From: Burkholderiaceae bacterium
GTDB lineage: Bacteria > Pseudomonadota > Gammaproteobacteria > Burkholderiales > Burkholderiaceae
Assembly (NCBI GenBank): GCA_947462685.1
Contig: CANHPL010000002.1
Span: 62,001 to 126,000 of the forward strand
Direction: 5' to 3'
DNA: 64,000 bases
A model generated the notes under the pieces. It did not search any database and had not been told where the DNA came from. It saw nothing but the letters and a program-made list of their open reading frames with translations. The position numbers and the translations under genes are program-made. Position 1 is the first letter of the stretch, and each line of letters starts with the position of its first letter. Shown here in pieces: positions 33,001 to 42,367 of the stretch.

Positions 33001-33666
33001 ATGATTAATAAAATTTTAACTAAGATGGAAGACGCCTTTAGTGGTTTAAAGGATGGCGCAACGATTATGGTTGGTGGCTTTGGGGGATCTGGTATCCCCC
33101 ATGATTTGATAGATTGTCTCGTTCAGCAAGACGCCAAAGATCTTGTCATTATTACCAATAATGCTGGTAGTGGTGAGACTGGCATCGCTGCCTTACTAAA
33201 AGCGCGTCGAGTCAGAAAAATTATATGTTCTTATCCTAGAATGGCTGATTCTCATCACTTTGAAACACTTTATCGATCAAAGCAAATTGAACTAGAGTTG
33301 GTCCCACAAGGTAATCTGGCAGAACGGATTCGAGCTCAAGGAGCTGGTTTGGGGGGGTTCTTTACTCAAACTGCTTATGGAACTTTATTAGCACATGGTA
33401 AGGAAACACGACTCATTAATGGCAAACATTATGTTTTTGAGACGCCTTTGGCAGCTGACTTTGCTCTCATTAGAGCTTTGCGGGCTGATCGGTATGGTAA
33501 CTTGATTTATCGTAAAGCCGCCCGTAATTTTGGTCCAGTTATGGCGACGGCTGCCAAAACAACTATAGTTCAGGTGAGTGAGATTGTTGAGATTGGCGAG
33601 ATTGATCCTGAGACTGTGGTTACTCCTGGAATTTTTGTGAAACACGTCGCACTAGTAAGAGGTTAG
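33001..33666 (+). CDS. pcaI: 3-oxoacid CoA-transferase subunit A
   Basis: Alpha subunit of the succinyl-CoA:3-oxoacid (probably 3-oxoadipate) CoA-transferase, 221 residues. The glycine-rich signature TIMVGGFGGSGIPHDLIDCL is at the N-terminus, and QGNLAERIRAQGAGLGGFFT follows. Pairing with a B subunit and a 3-oxoadipyl-CoA-type thiolase points to the last steps of the beta-ketoadipate pathway rather than ketone-body use, though sequence alone does not separate PcaI from ScoA. A seven-G run encodes the AGLGGFF segment. Confidence 0.88.
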   Translation: MINKILTKMEDAFSGLKDGATIMVGGFGGSGIPHDLIDCLVQQDAKDLVIITNNAGSGETGIAALLKARRVRKIICSYPRMADSHHFETLYRSKQIELELVPQGNLAERIRAQGAGLGGFFTQTAYGTLLAHGKETRLINGKHYVFETPLAADFALIRALRADRYGNLIYRKAARNFGPVMATAAKTTIVQVSEIVEIGEIDPETVVTPGIFVKHVALVRG

Positions 33667-33668
33667 GC

Positions 33669-34325
33669 ATGAGTCAAACTAATTTAAAGCCCATTACAAG
33701 AAATGAAATTGCACAGAAAATTGCTGTTCATATCGATGAGGGTTCTTATGTCAATCTTGGCATTGGTATGCCAACATTGGTAGCTAATTATTTGCCTGAA
33801 GATAAAGATATCTTTTTGCATTCTGAAAATGGTATTTTAGGGATGGGCCCTGCTCCGGAAAAAGGACTGGAGGATTGGGATTTAATCAATGCGGGTAAGC
33901 AACCTGTGACCCTCGAACCTGGTGGGGCATTTTTTCATCAAGCGGACTCCTTTGCAATGATGCGCGGTGGCCACTTAGACATCTGTGTTTTAGGAGCGTT
34001 TCAAGTATCACAAACTGGTGACTTAGCAAGTTGGCATACTGGTGAAGTAGATGCAATACCTGCAGTTGGTGGTGCAATGGATCTTGCAGTCGGAGCAAAA
34101 AAAACCTTTGTCATGATGGAACATCAGACGAAAGATGGCGTGAGTAAGTTAGTCGAGAAATGCACCTATCCTTTAACCGGAGTGGCTTGTGTAGCGATGG
34201 TATTTACGGATCTAGGTATTTTTGAGATAACGCCTCAAGGTTTTGTAGTCAAAGAACTGTTTAATGGCATGAGTATCGAAACTGTCCAAGCAGTTACTCA
34301 AGCCAAATTAATTAAAGGAAATTAA
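33669..34325 (+). CDS. pcaJ: 3-oxoacid CoA-transferase subunit B
   Basis: Beta subunit carrying the catalytic glutamate, in the motif SENGILGMGPAP (about residues 54-65). Further marks are NLGIGMPTLVANYL and GGAMDLAVGAKKT. At 218 residues the length is normal. It begins two bases after the A subunit stop, and the thiolase follows one base after its own, so the three are tightly coupled. Transfers CoA from succinyl-CoA to the 3-oxoacid. Confidence 0.89.
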   Translation: MSQTNLKPITRNEIAQKIAVHIDEGSYVNLGIGMPTLVANYLPEDKDIFLHSENGILGMGPAPEKGLEDWDLINAGKQPVTLEPGGAFFHQADSFAMMRGGHLDICVLGAFQVSQTGDLASWHTGEVDAIPAVGGAMDLAVGAKKTFVMMEHQTKDGVSKLVEKCTYPLTGVACVAMVFTDLGIFEITPQGFVVKELFNGMSIETVQAVTQAKLIKGN

Positions 34326-34326
34326 C

Positions 34327-35541
34327 ATGTCGAATGCAATACCTGTTGCGTATATATGTGATGCCGTTAGAACTCCGATAGGTCGTTATGGCGGTAGCTT
34401 ATCCAGCATCAGAACTGACGATTTAGGTGCTATACCGATAAAAGCCTTGATGTCTAGAAATCCCACTGTTGACTGGCCCAAGTTAGATGAAGTGGTGTAT
34501 GGAAATGCCAATCAAGCTGGTGAAGATAATCGTAATGTAGCCCACATGAGTTCGTTACTTGCCGGATTGCCCATCGATGTTCCGGGCTCAACTGTCAATC
34601 GTTTATGCGGCTCTGGTATGGATGCGATTGGCGTAGTAGCGCGGGCAATTGCTTCTGGTCAAATCCAGATAGGTATAGCAGGCGGTGTCGAGAGTATGAG
34701 TCGTGCCCCATTTGTGATGCCAAAAGCTGAAACGCCGTTTTCTAGAAATAATGCTGTTTATGACACGACTATCGGTTGGCGTTTTGTGAATCCATTGATG
34801 AAACAAATGTACGGTGTTGACTCGATGCCTGAGACTGCACAAAACGTGGCTGATGATTATGCAGTATCTCGCGCAGATCAAGATGCATTTGCTTTGAGAA
34901 GTCAGGAAAAAGCACTCATTGCACAGAATAATGGACGTTTAGGTAAAGAAATTGTGCCCGTCAATATTACATCTAAAAAAGGTGATGTCTCTACTGTTCT
35001 TTTGGATGAACATCCACGTTCAACCACAATTGAGGCCTTACAAAAATTAAAGCCGATTGTCAGACCTGATGGAAGTGTGACCGCTGGTAATTCTTCTGGT
35101 GTGAATGATGGTGCTTGTGCTGTATTGATTGCTTCCGAACAAGCAATGAATCAATATCAATTAAAACCACGTGCGAAAATTTTAGGAATGGCAACCGCTG
35201 GTGTGGCCCCAAGAATTATGGGGATTGGACCTGCACCCGCAAGTAAAAAACTTTTAGCGCAATTAGGAATGACTATTGATCAAGTGGATGTTATTGAACT
35301 CAATGAGGCCTTTGCTGCGCAAGGAATTGCAACTCTTCGTGAGCTCGGTGTAGCTGATGATGATCCTAGAGTAAATCCCAATGGAGGTGCTATTGCACTT
35401 GGACATCCTTTAGGTATGAGTGGCGCTAGACTCATCACCACGGCTCTCTATGAATTGGAGCATCGTCAGGGCCGTTATGCACTTTGTACCATGTGTATAG
35501 GTGTAGGGCAGGGAATTGCCATGATGATTGAACGCGTGTAG
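34327..35541 (+). CDS. pcaF: 3-oxoadipyl-CoA thiolase (acetyl-CoA acyltransferase)
   Basis: Thiolase cleaving 3-oxoadipyl-CoA into succinyl-CoA and acetyl-CoA. The acylated cysteine is in [14 protein letters not shown] (about residue 93). [11 protein letters not shown] has the catalytic histidine, and [13 protein letters not shown] contains the second cysteine. At 404 residues it matches the PcaF length. AAAGGAAATTAAC precedes the ATG. Together with PcaIJ it completes the pathway to TCA intermediates. The general degradative thiolase family is similar, so the exact substrate rests on context. Confidence 0.9.
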   Translation: MSNAIPVAYICDAVRTPIGRYGGSLSSIRTDDLGAIPIKALMSRNPTVDWPKLDEVVYGNANQAGEDNRNVAHMSSLLAGLPIDVPGSTVNRLCGSGMDAIGVVARAIASGQIQIGIAGGVESMSRAPFVMPKAETPFSRNNAVYDTTIGWRFVNPLMKQMYGVDSMPETAQNVADDYAVSRADQDAFALRSQEKALIAQNNGRLGKEIVPVNITSKKGDVSTVLLDEHPRSTTIEALQKLKPIVRPDGSVTAGNSSGVNDGACAVLIASEQAMNQYQLKPRAKILGMATAGVAPRIMGIGPAPASKKLLAQLGMTIDQVDVIELNEAFAAQGIATLRELGVADDDPRVNPNGGAIALGHPLGMSGARLITTALYELEHRQGRYALCTMCIGVGQGIAMMIERV

Positions 35542-35553
35542 ATAGTAAGACTC

Positions 35554-36252
35554 ATGACTAAACAGCATGTTAGCGAGATTGTTGATGATGTAATTCGAAC
35601 CAGAAAATCTGTCCGATCATTTTTATCAACACCGATACCTAATCAAACTGTTTTAGATGTTATCGAAGTTGCTGGAAGAGCACCCTCGGGATCGAACATT
35701 CAACCGTGGAAAGTTTATGTTTTAGAAGGTGCTGCAAAAGAACGCTTGTCTAATTCCGTGAAGGCAGTATTTAATGACCCTGCTTTACGATCTTTGCATC
35801 TGCCAGAATATATTTATTATCCAATAAACTGGGTTGAACCATTTTTATCAAGACGTCGTAAAGTAGGTTTTGATTTATATAAATTAGCAGGTATTGCTCG
35901 CGGTGAAAATCAAAAAATGCATGAACAACAGGCGAAAAATTTTGATTTTTTTGGCGCTCCAACCGTATTATTTTTCTCTATACCAAGAATAATGGAGCAG
36001 GGAAGTTGGTTGGATTACGGAATGTTTTTACAAAATATTATGATTGCAGCTAATGGCAGGGGTATTGGTTCATGCCCTCAAGCCGCTTTTATTTCTTACC
36101 ACAAAATTGTAGCTGAGCATCTTGGCTTTGCTGAAGATGAACAATTGGTGTGTTGTATTTCATTAGGCTATGAAAATACAAAGGCTCCAGAAAATCAACT
36201 CCTCACGGAACGCATTCCTGTTCAGGATTTTGTTCGATTTGTGCAAAATTAA
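35554..36252 (+). CDS. Nitroreductase family protein
   Basis: FMN-dependent NAD(P)H reductase, 232 residues. FMN-binding marks are RTRKSVRSFLSTPIP, AGRAPSGSNIQPWKVYVL, and the C-terminal ANGRGIGSCPQAAF and SLGYEN. Members reduce nitro groups, quinones or enones. It starts 12 bases after pcaF and seems part of that operon, which could mean a nitroaromatic or enone substrate upstream (inference). It ends one base before the convergent rarA stop. Confidence 0.88.
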   Translation: MTKQHVSEIVDDVIRTRKSVRSFLSTPIPNQTVLDVIEVAGRAPSGSNIQPWKVYVLEGAAKERLSNSVKAVFNDPALRSLHLPEYIYYPINWVEPFLSRRRKVGFDLYKLAGIARGENQKMHEQQAKNFDFFGAPTVLFFSIPRIMEQGSWLDYGMFLQNIMIAANGRGIGSCPQAAFISYHKIVAEHLGFAEDEQLVCCISLGYENTKAPENQLLTERIPVQDFVRFVQN

Positions 36253-36253
36253 G

Positions 36254-37567
36254 TTATTTCTTTTTTAAAGCCTGTTCGTCAAGACCTTTTAATAAAGCCA
36301 TTTTTTCTTTAATTTGAATTTCTAAACCACGGTCTGTAGGTAAGTACCATTGTGGATTTTTCATACCACTAGGTAAATAAGATTCTCCTGCGGCATACGC
36401 ATGAGGTTCATCATGGGCATACCGATATCGCTGCCCATAAGCTAAATTTTTCATTAACTGAGTTGGAGCATTGCGCAGGTGCAAAGGAACTTCCTGACTT
36501 GTGTCCTTAGCTACATAGGCTTTTGCGGCGTTATAAGCATTATAGGCCGAGTTACTTTTTGCGGCCAAAGCTAAATAAATAACTGCTTCACCTAAGGCTA
36601 ACTCACCTTCAGGTGAGCCCAAACGTTCATAAGTTTGTATGGCATCTAAACATATTTGAATAGCTCTTGGATCAGCAAGACCAATATCTTCCCAAGCCAT
36701 TCGAATGATTCTGCGACATAAATATAATGGGTCAGCGCCACCATCTAGCATGCGACACAGCCAATATAGAGCGGCATCTGGATGGGAGCCACGGACAGAT
36801 TTATGAAGGGCAGAGATTTGATCATAAAAGTGTTCTCCACCCTTGTCAAAACGTCGCCCTTGAGATTGAAGCACTTGTTCTAATAAGGTTTGATCAATTA
36901 AAAAATAATCGTTGGAGATTTGATTAGCTAGGGCTTGATCGATTGCGTTTAAAAATCTTCGACCATCACCATCTGCAAAGTGAATTAACGTTTGAATTGC
37001 TTCCTCTGTAATATCTAAAGGTCGTTTTGTTACTTCAGGGATACGCACGAGTAAAGCTCTCAAATGCTTTTCTTCTAAAGGTTTTAATACATAAATATGA
37101 GCTCGAGACAAAAGTGCTGAATTGACCTCGAAGGAAGGATTTTCTGTGGTTGCACCGATAAAAGTGAGCAGTCCGGACTCCACATAAGGCAAGAGAGCAT
37201 CTTGCTGACTTTTATTAAAACGATGGATTTCATCAACAAAGAGAATAGTTTTTTTACTCGTTTGTTGTTCTACTTGCAATGCATCTTCGACAGCTTGACG
37301 AATATCTTTAACACCTGCAAGAACAGCCGATAAAGCAATAAAATGGTAATCAAACGCTGTGGCCATCAGTCGTGCTAGGCTAGTTTTACCAACACCCGGT
37401 GGCCCCCATAAAATCATGGAATGCATTTTTTTAGCATGGAATGCCATTTGTAATGACTTATTGAATCCTAAAATATGCTCTTGTCCTACAACATCCTCAA
37501 TTCGAATAGGTCGCATTACTTCAGCTAAAGGTTTGTGAGGCCAAAGTTCTTTTGAAAGATTCAGCAT
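36254..37567 (-). CDS. rarA: Replication-associated recombination protein A
   Basis: AAA+ ATPase related to clamp loaders and RuvB, acting at stalled replication forks; 437 residues. N-terminal motif MRPIRIEDVVGQEHILG, Walker A WGPPGVGKTS, Walker B LFVDEIHRFNKSQQDALLP and sensor 1 FIGATTENPSFEVNSAL are all present. The C-terminal tetramer region has GGADPLYLCRRIIRMAWEDI and the ending GMKNPQWYLPTDRGLE. Typical length. Convergent with the nitroreductase gene and divergent from purU. Confidence 0.95.
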   Translation of the reverse strand: MLNLSKELWPHKPLAEVMRPIRIEDVVGQEHILGFNKSLQMAFHAKKMHSMILWGPPGVGKTSLARLMATAFDYHFIALSAVLAGVKDIRQAVEDALQVEQQTSKKTILFVDEIHRFNKSQQDALLPYVESGLLTFIGATTENPSFEVNSALLSRAHIYVLKPLEEKHLRALLVRIPEVTKRPLDITEEAIQTLIHFADGDGRRFLNAIDQALANQISNDYFLIDQTLLEQVLQSQGRRFDKGGEHFYDQISALHKSVRGSHPDAALYWLCRMLDGGADPLYLCRRIIRMAWEDIGLADPRAIQICLDAIQTYERLGSPEGELALGEAVIYLALAAKSNSAYNAYNAAKAYVAKDTSQEVPLHLRNAPTQLMKNLAYGQRYRYAHDEPHAYAAGESYLPSGMKNPQWYLPTDRGLEIQIKEKMALLKGLDEQALKKK

Positions 37568-37611
37568 AGTGAATTATTTATTGATATTGAAAATTGAAAG
37601 ATAATAGTGTC

Positions 37612-38508
37612 ATGAATACATTATCCACAAACCCTTCAACTTCGCCTCATCTAGGTTATATTTTGACAATCATTTGTCCAGATCGCCCTGGGATTGTTTA
37701 TGCAGTAAGTCAGTTTTTATTTGAGCAGCAATGTAATATTGCCGATTCTGCTCAATATACTGATCATTTCTCTGGTCGTTTTTTTATGCGTATTCATTTT
37801 GAGCAGATAGAAAAACCATTACTGCTAGATTTAGTTAAGGAGAGTTTTTCGAGTATTCAGAACCGCTTTCAGATGGATGCAAAATTTTATAATTTGCAGC
37901 AACACCCACGTGTGTTAATTATGGTTTCTAAATTTGGTCATTGCCTCAATGATCTTTTATTTCGAACTAAATCGGGTAGTTTACCGATTGAGATTACTGG
38001 AATTGGATCAAACCATCATGATTTCAATGATTTAGCAAAGTCCTATCAAATTCCCTATCATTTTTTCCCAATTACTTCTGCTACAGATGGGCGTAAAAAT
38101 GATGTTGAACAGCAGTTGTTGGATCTGATTGAAAAAGAAAATATTGATTTAGTTGTGCTTGCACGTTATATGCAAATCTTATCACCCCGGTTATGTGAAG
38201 CTTTAGCAGGAAAAGTCATTAATATTCACCATTCTTTTTTGCCCAGTTTTAAGGGTGCAAAACCTTATTTACAGGCTCATCAACGTGGCGTTAAATTAAT
38301 TGGCGCAACCGCACATTACGTCACAACAGATTTAGATGAAGGGCCTATCATTGAGCAGGAGATTTCTCGTGTAAGTCACTCAATGACACCAGATCAGCTC
38401 ACTGCAATTGGTCGGGATGTTGAGTCAATGGCGTTAGCGAGAGCGATTCAGTGGCATGCAGAGCACCGTATTTTATTAAACGGCAAAAGCACGGTGATCT
38501 TCCAATAG
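37612..38508 (+). CDS. purU: Formyltetrahydrofolate deformylase
   Basis: Hydrolyses 10-formyl-THF to formate and THF, balancing one-carbon units. The N-terminal ACT domain (about residues 15-90) starts GYILTIICPDRPGIVYAVSQ. The formyltransferase-like domain has the catalytic Asn-His-Asp set in INIHHSFLPSFKGAKPYLQA and TDLDEGPIIEQ. 298 residues from the ATG; an in-frame TTG six codons upstream with GAAAG nearby is the alternative start. Typical length. Confidence 0.93.
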   Translation: MNTLSTNPSTSPHLGYILTIICPDRPGIVYAVSQFLFEQQCNIADSAQYTDHFSGRFFMRIHFEQIEKPLLLDLVKESFSSIQNRFQMDAKFYNLQQHPRVLIMVSKFGHCLNDLLFRTKSGSLPIEITGIGSNHHDFNDLAKSYQIPYHFFPITSATDGRKNDVEQQLLDLIEKENIDLVVLARYMQILSPRLCEALAGKVINIHHSFLPSFKGAKPYLQAHQRGVKLIGATAHYVTTDLDEGPIIEQEISRVSHSMTPDQLTAIGRDVESMALARAIQWHAEHRILLNGKSTVIFQ

Positions 38509-38517
38509 CAGGGCCAA

Positions 38518-39735
38518 TTACAACGATTTGCCAAGCTCAATTTTAGCGATTGCTGCACGGTGAACTTCATCTGGCCCATCTGCTAAACGCAGAATACGTT
38601 GCCAGGCATATTGATATGCAAGTTCAAAGTCTTGACTGACACCAGCACCACCATGGGCTTGGATAGCCCAATCAATAATTTGGGCAGCCATATTGGGGGC
38701 AACCACTTTAATCATAGCAATTTCTGCTTTCGCTACTTTATTACCAGCAGTGTCCATCGTGTAAGCTGCTTTAAGAGTTAATAGACGCGCTTGATCAATC
38801 ATGCACCTTGATTCAGCAATGCGCTCATGCCAAACACCTTGTTCAGAAATTGGTTTGCCAAAGGCCACACGTTCTTTTAAACGCTTGCACATGGATTCTA
38901 AAGCTCGTTCTGCAGCACCAATAGAACGCATGCAGTGATGGATTCGACCGGGGCCTAAACGACCCTGTGCGATTTCAAAACCACGACCTTCACCAAGAAG
39001 GATGCTACTTGCAGGAACACGTACTTGATCAAGAATCACTTCCATATGTCCATGAGGAGCATCATCATAACCAAAAATAGATAAAGGACGAACTACACGA
39101 ATTCCAGGAGTATTGGACGGCACGAGGATCATGGACTGTTGAGTATGGCGTGGCGCATCGGGATCTGTTTTACCCATGACGATGTAGATTGCACAGCGTG
39201 GATCACCAGCGCCAGAGGACCACCATTTCCGGCCATTAATAATATATTCGTCACCATTTTTTTGAATACTACATTGGATATTTGTGGCATCACTAGATGC
39301 AACATCAGGTTCTGTCATTAAAAAAGCTGATCTTATGGTGCCTTTTAAAAGCGGCTCGAGCCACATATCTTTTTGCATTTCGGAGCCATAACGTTCAATG
39401 GTTTCCATATTGCCGGTATCTGGTGCATTGCAATTAAAAACTTCTGGAGCAATATGGGAGCGACCCATGATTTCACACAGAGGTGCATATTCAAGATTAT
39501 TAAGTCCTTCAGGAGCGCGATTAGAGCGGGGTAGAAATAAATTCCATAGTCCTGCGGCTTGGGCTTTAGGTTTTAATTCCTCAATCAATTGGGTTGGTAT
39601 CCAGGCGTTTCCAGCTTGACGGTTTGCAGCTACCTCTTCATAAAAACGATGCTCATTAGGATAGATATGTTCATCCATGAAACTTAATAAGCGTTGTCTT
39701 AATTCTTCTACTTTGCTTGAATATGTAAAATCCAC
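38518..39735 (-). CDS. Acyl-CoA dehydrogenase family protein
   Basis: FAD flavoprotein oxidising an acyl-CoA thioester, 405 residues. FAD/substrate marks are [29 protein letters not shown], and the C-terminal [16 protein letters not shown] and [17 protein letters not shown]. The overall pattern resembles the ACAD10/11-like bacterial group rather than short-chain dehydrogenases. Substrate unknown. It is alone on its strand, ending nine bases from the purU stop. Confidence 0.9.
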   Translation of the reverse strand: MDFTYSSKVEELRQRLLSFMDEHIYPNEHRFYEEVAANRQAGNAWIPTQLIEELKPKAQAAGLWNLFLPRSNRAPEGLNNLEYAPLCEIMGRSHIAPEVFNCNAPDTGNMETIERYGSEMQKDMWLEPLLKGTIRSAFLMTEPDVASSDATNIQCSIQKNGDEYIINGRKWWSSGAGDPRCAIYIVMGKTDPDAPRHTQQSMILVPSNTPGIRVVRPLSIFGYDDAPHGHMEVILDQVRVPASSILLGEGRGFEIAQGRLGPGRIHHCMRSIGAAERALESMCKRLKERVAFGKPISEQGVWHERIAESRCMIDQARLLTLKAAYTMDTAGNKVAKAEIAMIKVVAPNMAAQIIDWAIQAHGGAGVSQDFELAYQYAWQRILRLADGPDEVHRAAIAKIELGKSL

Positions 39736-39827
39736 TAAATTCCCCTCATGTCAATTGATTAATTGTAAACTGATAGGGCATTAGCATGGCGAATCATTTT
39801 TCTCTATGAATGATGCAAAATTATTGG

Positions 39828-39833
39828 TATAAA
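39828..39833 (+). promoter_or_regulatory. Probable extended -10 promoter of yaaA
   Basis: TATAAA preceded by TGG (extended -10 pattern TGn), 33 bases before the yaaA ATG; TATAAT overlaps it at 39834-39839. No clear -35, which suits an extended -10 promoter. Confidence 0.4.
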
Positions 39834-39866
39834 TATAATTCACTCAATTACATTATTATTCTAGGT

Positions 39867-40643
39867 ATGTTGATCATCTTATCTCCAGCAAAGACTTTAG
39901 ATTTTGATGAGCTTGAGTTGCCTTTGCCAAATACCTTACCTCAGTTCATACCTGAGGCGAGTCAGTTAATTTCTGATTTAAAAAAACTCTCGACCCAAGA
40001 AATTGCTTCCATGATGTCTTTATCTGATAAATTGGCTGGATTAAATGCCGCTAGATATTCTAGTTGGAGTAAGACATTTACCAATCAAAACAGTAAAGCT
40101 GCCTTGTTCGCCTTTAACGGTGATGTTTACGAAGGATTGGATGCTAAAACTTTGAATAAAAAGCAATTAGATTTTGCTCAAAAGTATCTCCGCATCCTTT
40201 CAGGTTTATATGGTGTATTAAAACCCCTTGATTTGATGCAGGCATACCGTTTGGAAATGGGAACTCGCATAGAACATCAACATGGTACTGATTTGTATAG
40301 TTTTTGGGGTTCAAAAATAACGAAACTTATTCAAGCAGAATTGGCTACTCAAAAAAAGCCTATGTTACTCAACTTGGCATCAGAAGAGTATTTTAAAGTC
40401 ATCCAAGCGAATGCATTAGGATATCCGATTATTTCACCCGTATTCCAAGATGAAAAAGATGGAAAGTTTAAGATCATTTCATTTTATGCAAAACGTGCTA
40501 GGGGGTTAATGGCACGTTATGTTATACAAAATGCCATTCAAGAACCAATTAGATTACAAGATTTTGATCTTGAGGGATATCATTATGTTGAATCACAATC
40601 TCAGGCTCATCAACCTGTTTTTCAGAGAAAGCAACAAAAATAA
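39867..40643 (+). CDS. yaaA: Peroxide stress protein YaaA (DUF328/UPF0246)
   Basis: 258-residue protein of the YaaA family, which lowers free iron and DNA damage under hydrogen peroxide. The family's typical start MLIILSPAKTLDF fixes the ATG over an upstream one; CTAGG lies just before it. Other marks are LFAFNGDVYEGL, LRILSGLYGVLKPLDL, YRLEMGT and the basic C-terminal FYAKRARGLMARY. The stop overlaps the next start by one base (TAATG). Confidence 0.93.
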   Translation: MLIILSPAKTLDFDELELPLPNTLPQFIPEASQLISDLKKLSTQEIASMMSLSDKLAGLNAARYSSWSKTFTNQNSKAALFAFNGDVYEGLDAKTLNKKQLDFAQKYLRILSGLYGVLKPLDLMQAYRLEMGTRIEHQHGTDLYSFWGSKITKLIQAELATQKKPMLLNLASEEYFKVIQANALGYPIISPVFQDEKDGKFKIISFYAKRARGLMARYVIQNAIQEPIRLQDFDLEGYHYVESQSQAHQPVFQRKQQK

Positions 40644-41884
40644 TGTCCATCTCAAAACCTGCTATAAAACCAGTTTTGTCGACACGGATACCGACGAAAT
40701 CAAGAAATTCTCCTGAGGTTGAAAAGTTGGTTGCTGAGTCGTTAGCACTTGCTGCGTCGGGAAGTAAGGTGGAAGATAATTTTTGGGAAAAAAAAATATT
40801 TGAACGATTAAATCGCCTTCTTAGTAATCAAAATCAAGCGGTCTTGGATGCTGCATTAGATCAAACATTTAAATCTCAAACGGCCGCATTTGAAATACTT
40901 GCAGATGCAATTGAAACAGCATCTGAATCCTTGGTTTATGAATTCGAGGGAAAATATTACGAAGTGTTGCTTTTGGCAATACCAATGATTGCACAAACAC
41001 GTTATGCAATTCCATCTGGCTCGATAAGAACCGGTTTAATTGCAGAAACTGTTGAATATTTAAAAGAATTTATTTTCACCAAACAAATTCATCTATCCAT
41101 TGTTCCTTGGTTATATAGCATTGACCAAATTCCACAGTCTTATAGTCAAACCAGAATGTTGTTGGAAAAAATGGCTAAATCAGCCGTTGAACAAGCGGAC
41201 GTTGTTTACCAATTAAAAGAAATGCCAGAAACGGTCCCTGTCTTAGCAGATCCTCGATTTATTTTGTGTGCCGTAGCTTCAGAAATTGGTCAACCCCTGT
41301 TTATTTGGCAAGCAGAAGAGCCCATTCGCCTTGAGAGGAGTTTGGCGCTCAAACAGTGGCAAGAGTCGATGCATTCTGTTATGTCAGAGTTGTTGCCTGG
41401 TTGCGAGTTTGATATTTTATTGCCAGATGCTTTTTTTACCAATTGTCGTGAGGCGGATAAGCGTGTCCGACCACTTAGTTTAATGGCTGCTGTAAATTAT
41501 TTAGAGTCAACACTCGACGTTACTCCACAGGAGCTATCCTGTGTTGTTGCTCCATTTGGTCATGAGATTACCGATGAATTTCGTATTTCTTTTGCAATTA
41601 AGGGGCATCCCGATATTATTTATGGGGTGGTTTGGCCCTTGTATGACCGAGAAACAGTTTCTATGGATGATATAGAAAATGGGGGAAGTGGAAACACGAC
41701 GATTGAACTGATTTCAGATACACTTCATTTGGCAGGCGTAGGAGATGTCTTTAAACATGCCATGTTATTCGCGCCAGAAATGTGTGAAGATTGCGGAGTG
41801 CCCTTGTTCCCGAACCGATCTGCTGAAGTAGTACATGCTGAAATGCCAGAAGATACGCCAGCACAACAACTTTTATTTCATTAA
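40643..41884 (+). CDS. DUF2863-like protein of unknown function
   Basis: 413-residue soluble protein, no signal or membrane segment. From memory it resembles the DUF2863 family of Burkholderiales, none with a known function. Visible features: a helical N-terminal third, SIVPWLYSIDQIPQSYSQTR in the middle, and near the end CEDCGVPLFPN, a Cys-x2-Cys pair that could be half of a metal site, followed by VHAEMPED. It is translationally coupled to yaaA by a one-base overlap. Converges on the next gene, overlapping by 12 bases. Confidence 0.75.
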   Translation: MSISKPAIKPVLSTRIPTKSRNSPEVEKLVAESLALAASGSKVEDNFWEKKIFERLNRLLSNQNQAVLDAALDQTFKSQTAAFEILADAIETASESLVYEFEGKYYEVLLLAIPMIAQTRYAIPSGSIRTGLIAETVEYLKEFIFTKQIHLSIVPWLYSIDQIPQSYSQTRMLLEKMAKSAVEQADVVYQLKEMPETVPVLADPRFILCAVASEIGQPLFIWQAEEPIRLERSLALKQWQESMHSVMSELLPGCEFDILLPDAFFTNCREADKRVRPLSLMAAVNYLESTLDVTPQELSCVVAPFGHEITDEFRISFAIKGHPDIIYGVVWPLYDRETVSMDDIENGGSGNTTIELISDTLHLAGVGDVFKHAMLFAPEMCEDCGVPLFPNRSAEVVHAEMPEDTPAQQLLFH

Positions 41885-42367
41885 ATCAATTTCCTTTGAT
41901 TTATCTACAAAAGCTAAATCAGGGTGATTACAGTAGTCGAGTAGGCGTTGCCCTGCCTTACTATCAAATAGCATTGCTTTTCCTGGAATAATAATCCAAT
42001 CGATACGATGCACCATGTCTGAGAATCGAGAAACGCCATTCAGCGCTTCTATACCGTTCATTGTGTAAAGTTTCTTATTATGCAAAAATAAATATTGACC
42101 TCCAGCTTGCGCCGTTTTTACTTTGACATTATTCTCACAAGTCCAAACAGTCTCATTACTAGATTTAAGCATATCAAACTTCTTTTCATCTTCGGATGAG
42201 CTAACTTTAGAAGCAGTTTGATTAGTATTTTTCTTTTGGGCATATGCATTTGACTGATATGCCAACAAGATGGCGCATAAAAATGTACTCGCAATAAATA
42301 AACGTATGAATTGAAAGAAGTGGTAATTATTGTAATTTTCTGCAGCAGATAAATTTTGAACCATCAT
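41873..42367 (-). CDS. Secreted MliC-like (lysozyme-inhibitor-type) protein
   Basis: 164 residues with an N-terminal hydrophobic signal (LFIASTFLCAILLAY, likely cut after AYA). The mature C-terminal half has the MliC pattern: WTCENNVKVKTA, YLFLHNKKLYTM, a serine-containing SRFSDMVHRIDWIIIPGKAM, and a closing cysteine in LLDYC. Two cysteines fit the family's disulfide. MliC proteins inhibit C-type lysozyme; the similarity is by pattern only. The signal is preceded by about 22 residues, so a later start is possible. Its ATG overlaps the citE-like stop by one base. Confidence 0.6.
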   Translation of the reverse strand: MMVQNLSAAENYNNYHFFQFIRLFIASTFLCAILLAYQSNAYAQKKNTNQTASKVSSSEDEKKFDMLKSSNETVWTCENNVKVKTAQAGGQYLFLHNKKLYTMNGIEALNGVSRFSDMVHRIDWIIIPGKAMLFDSKAGQRLLDYCNHPDLAFVDKSKEIDLMK

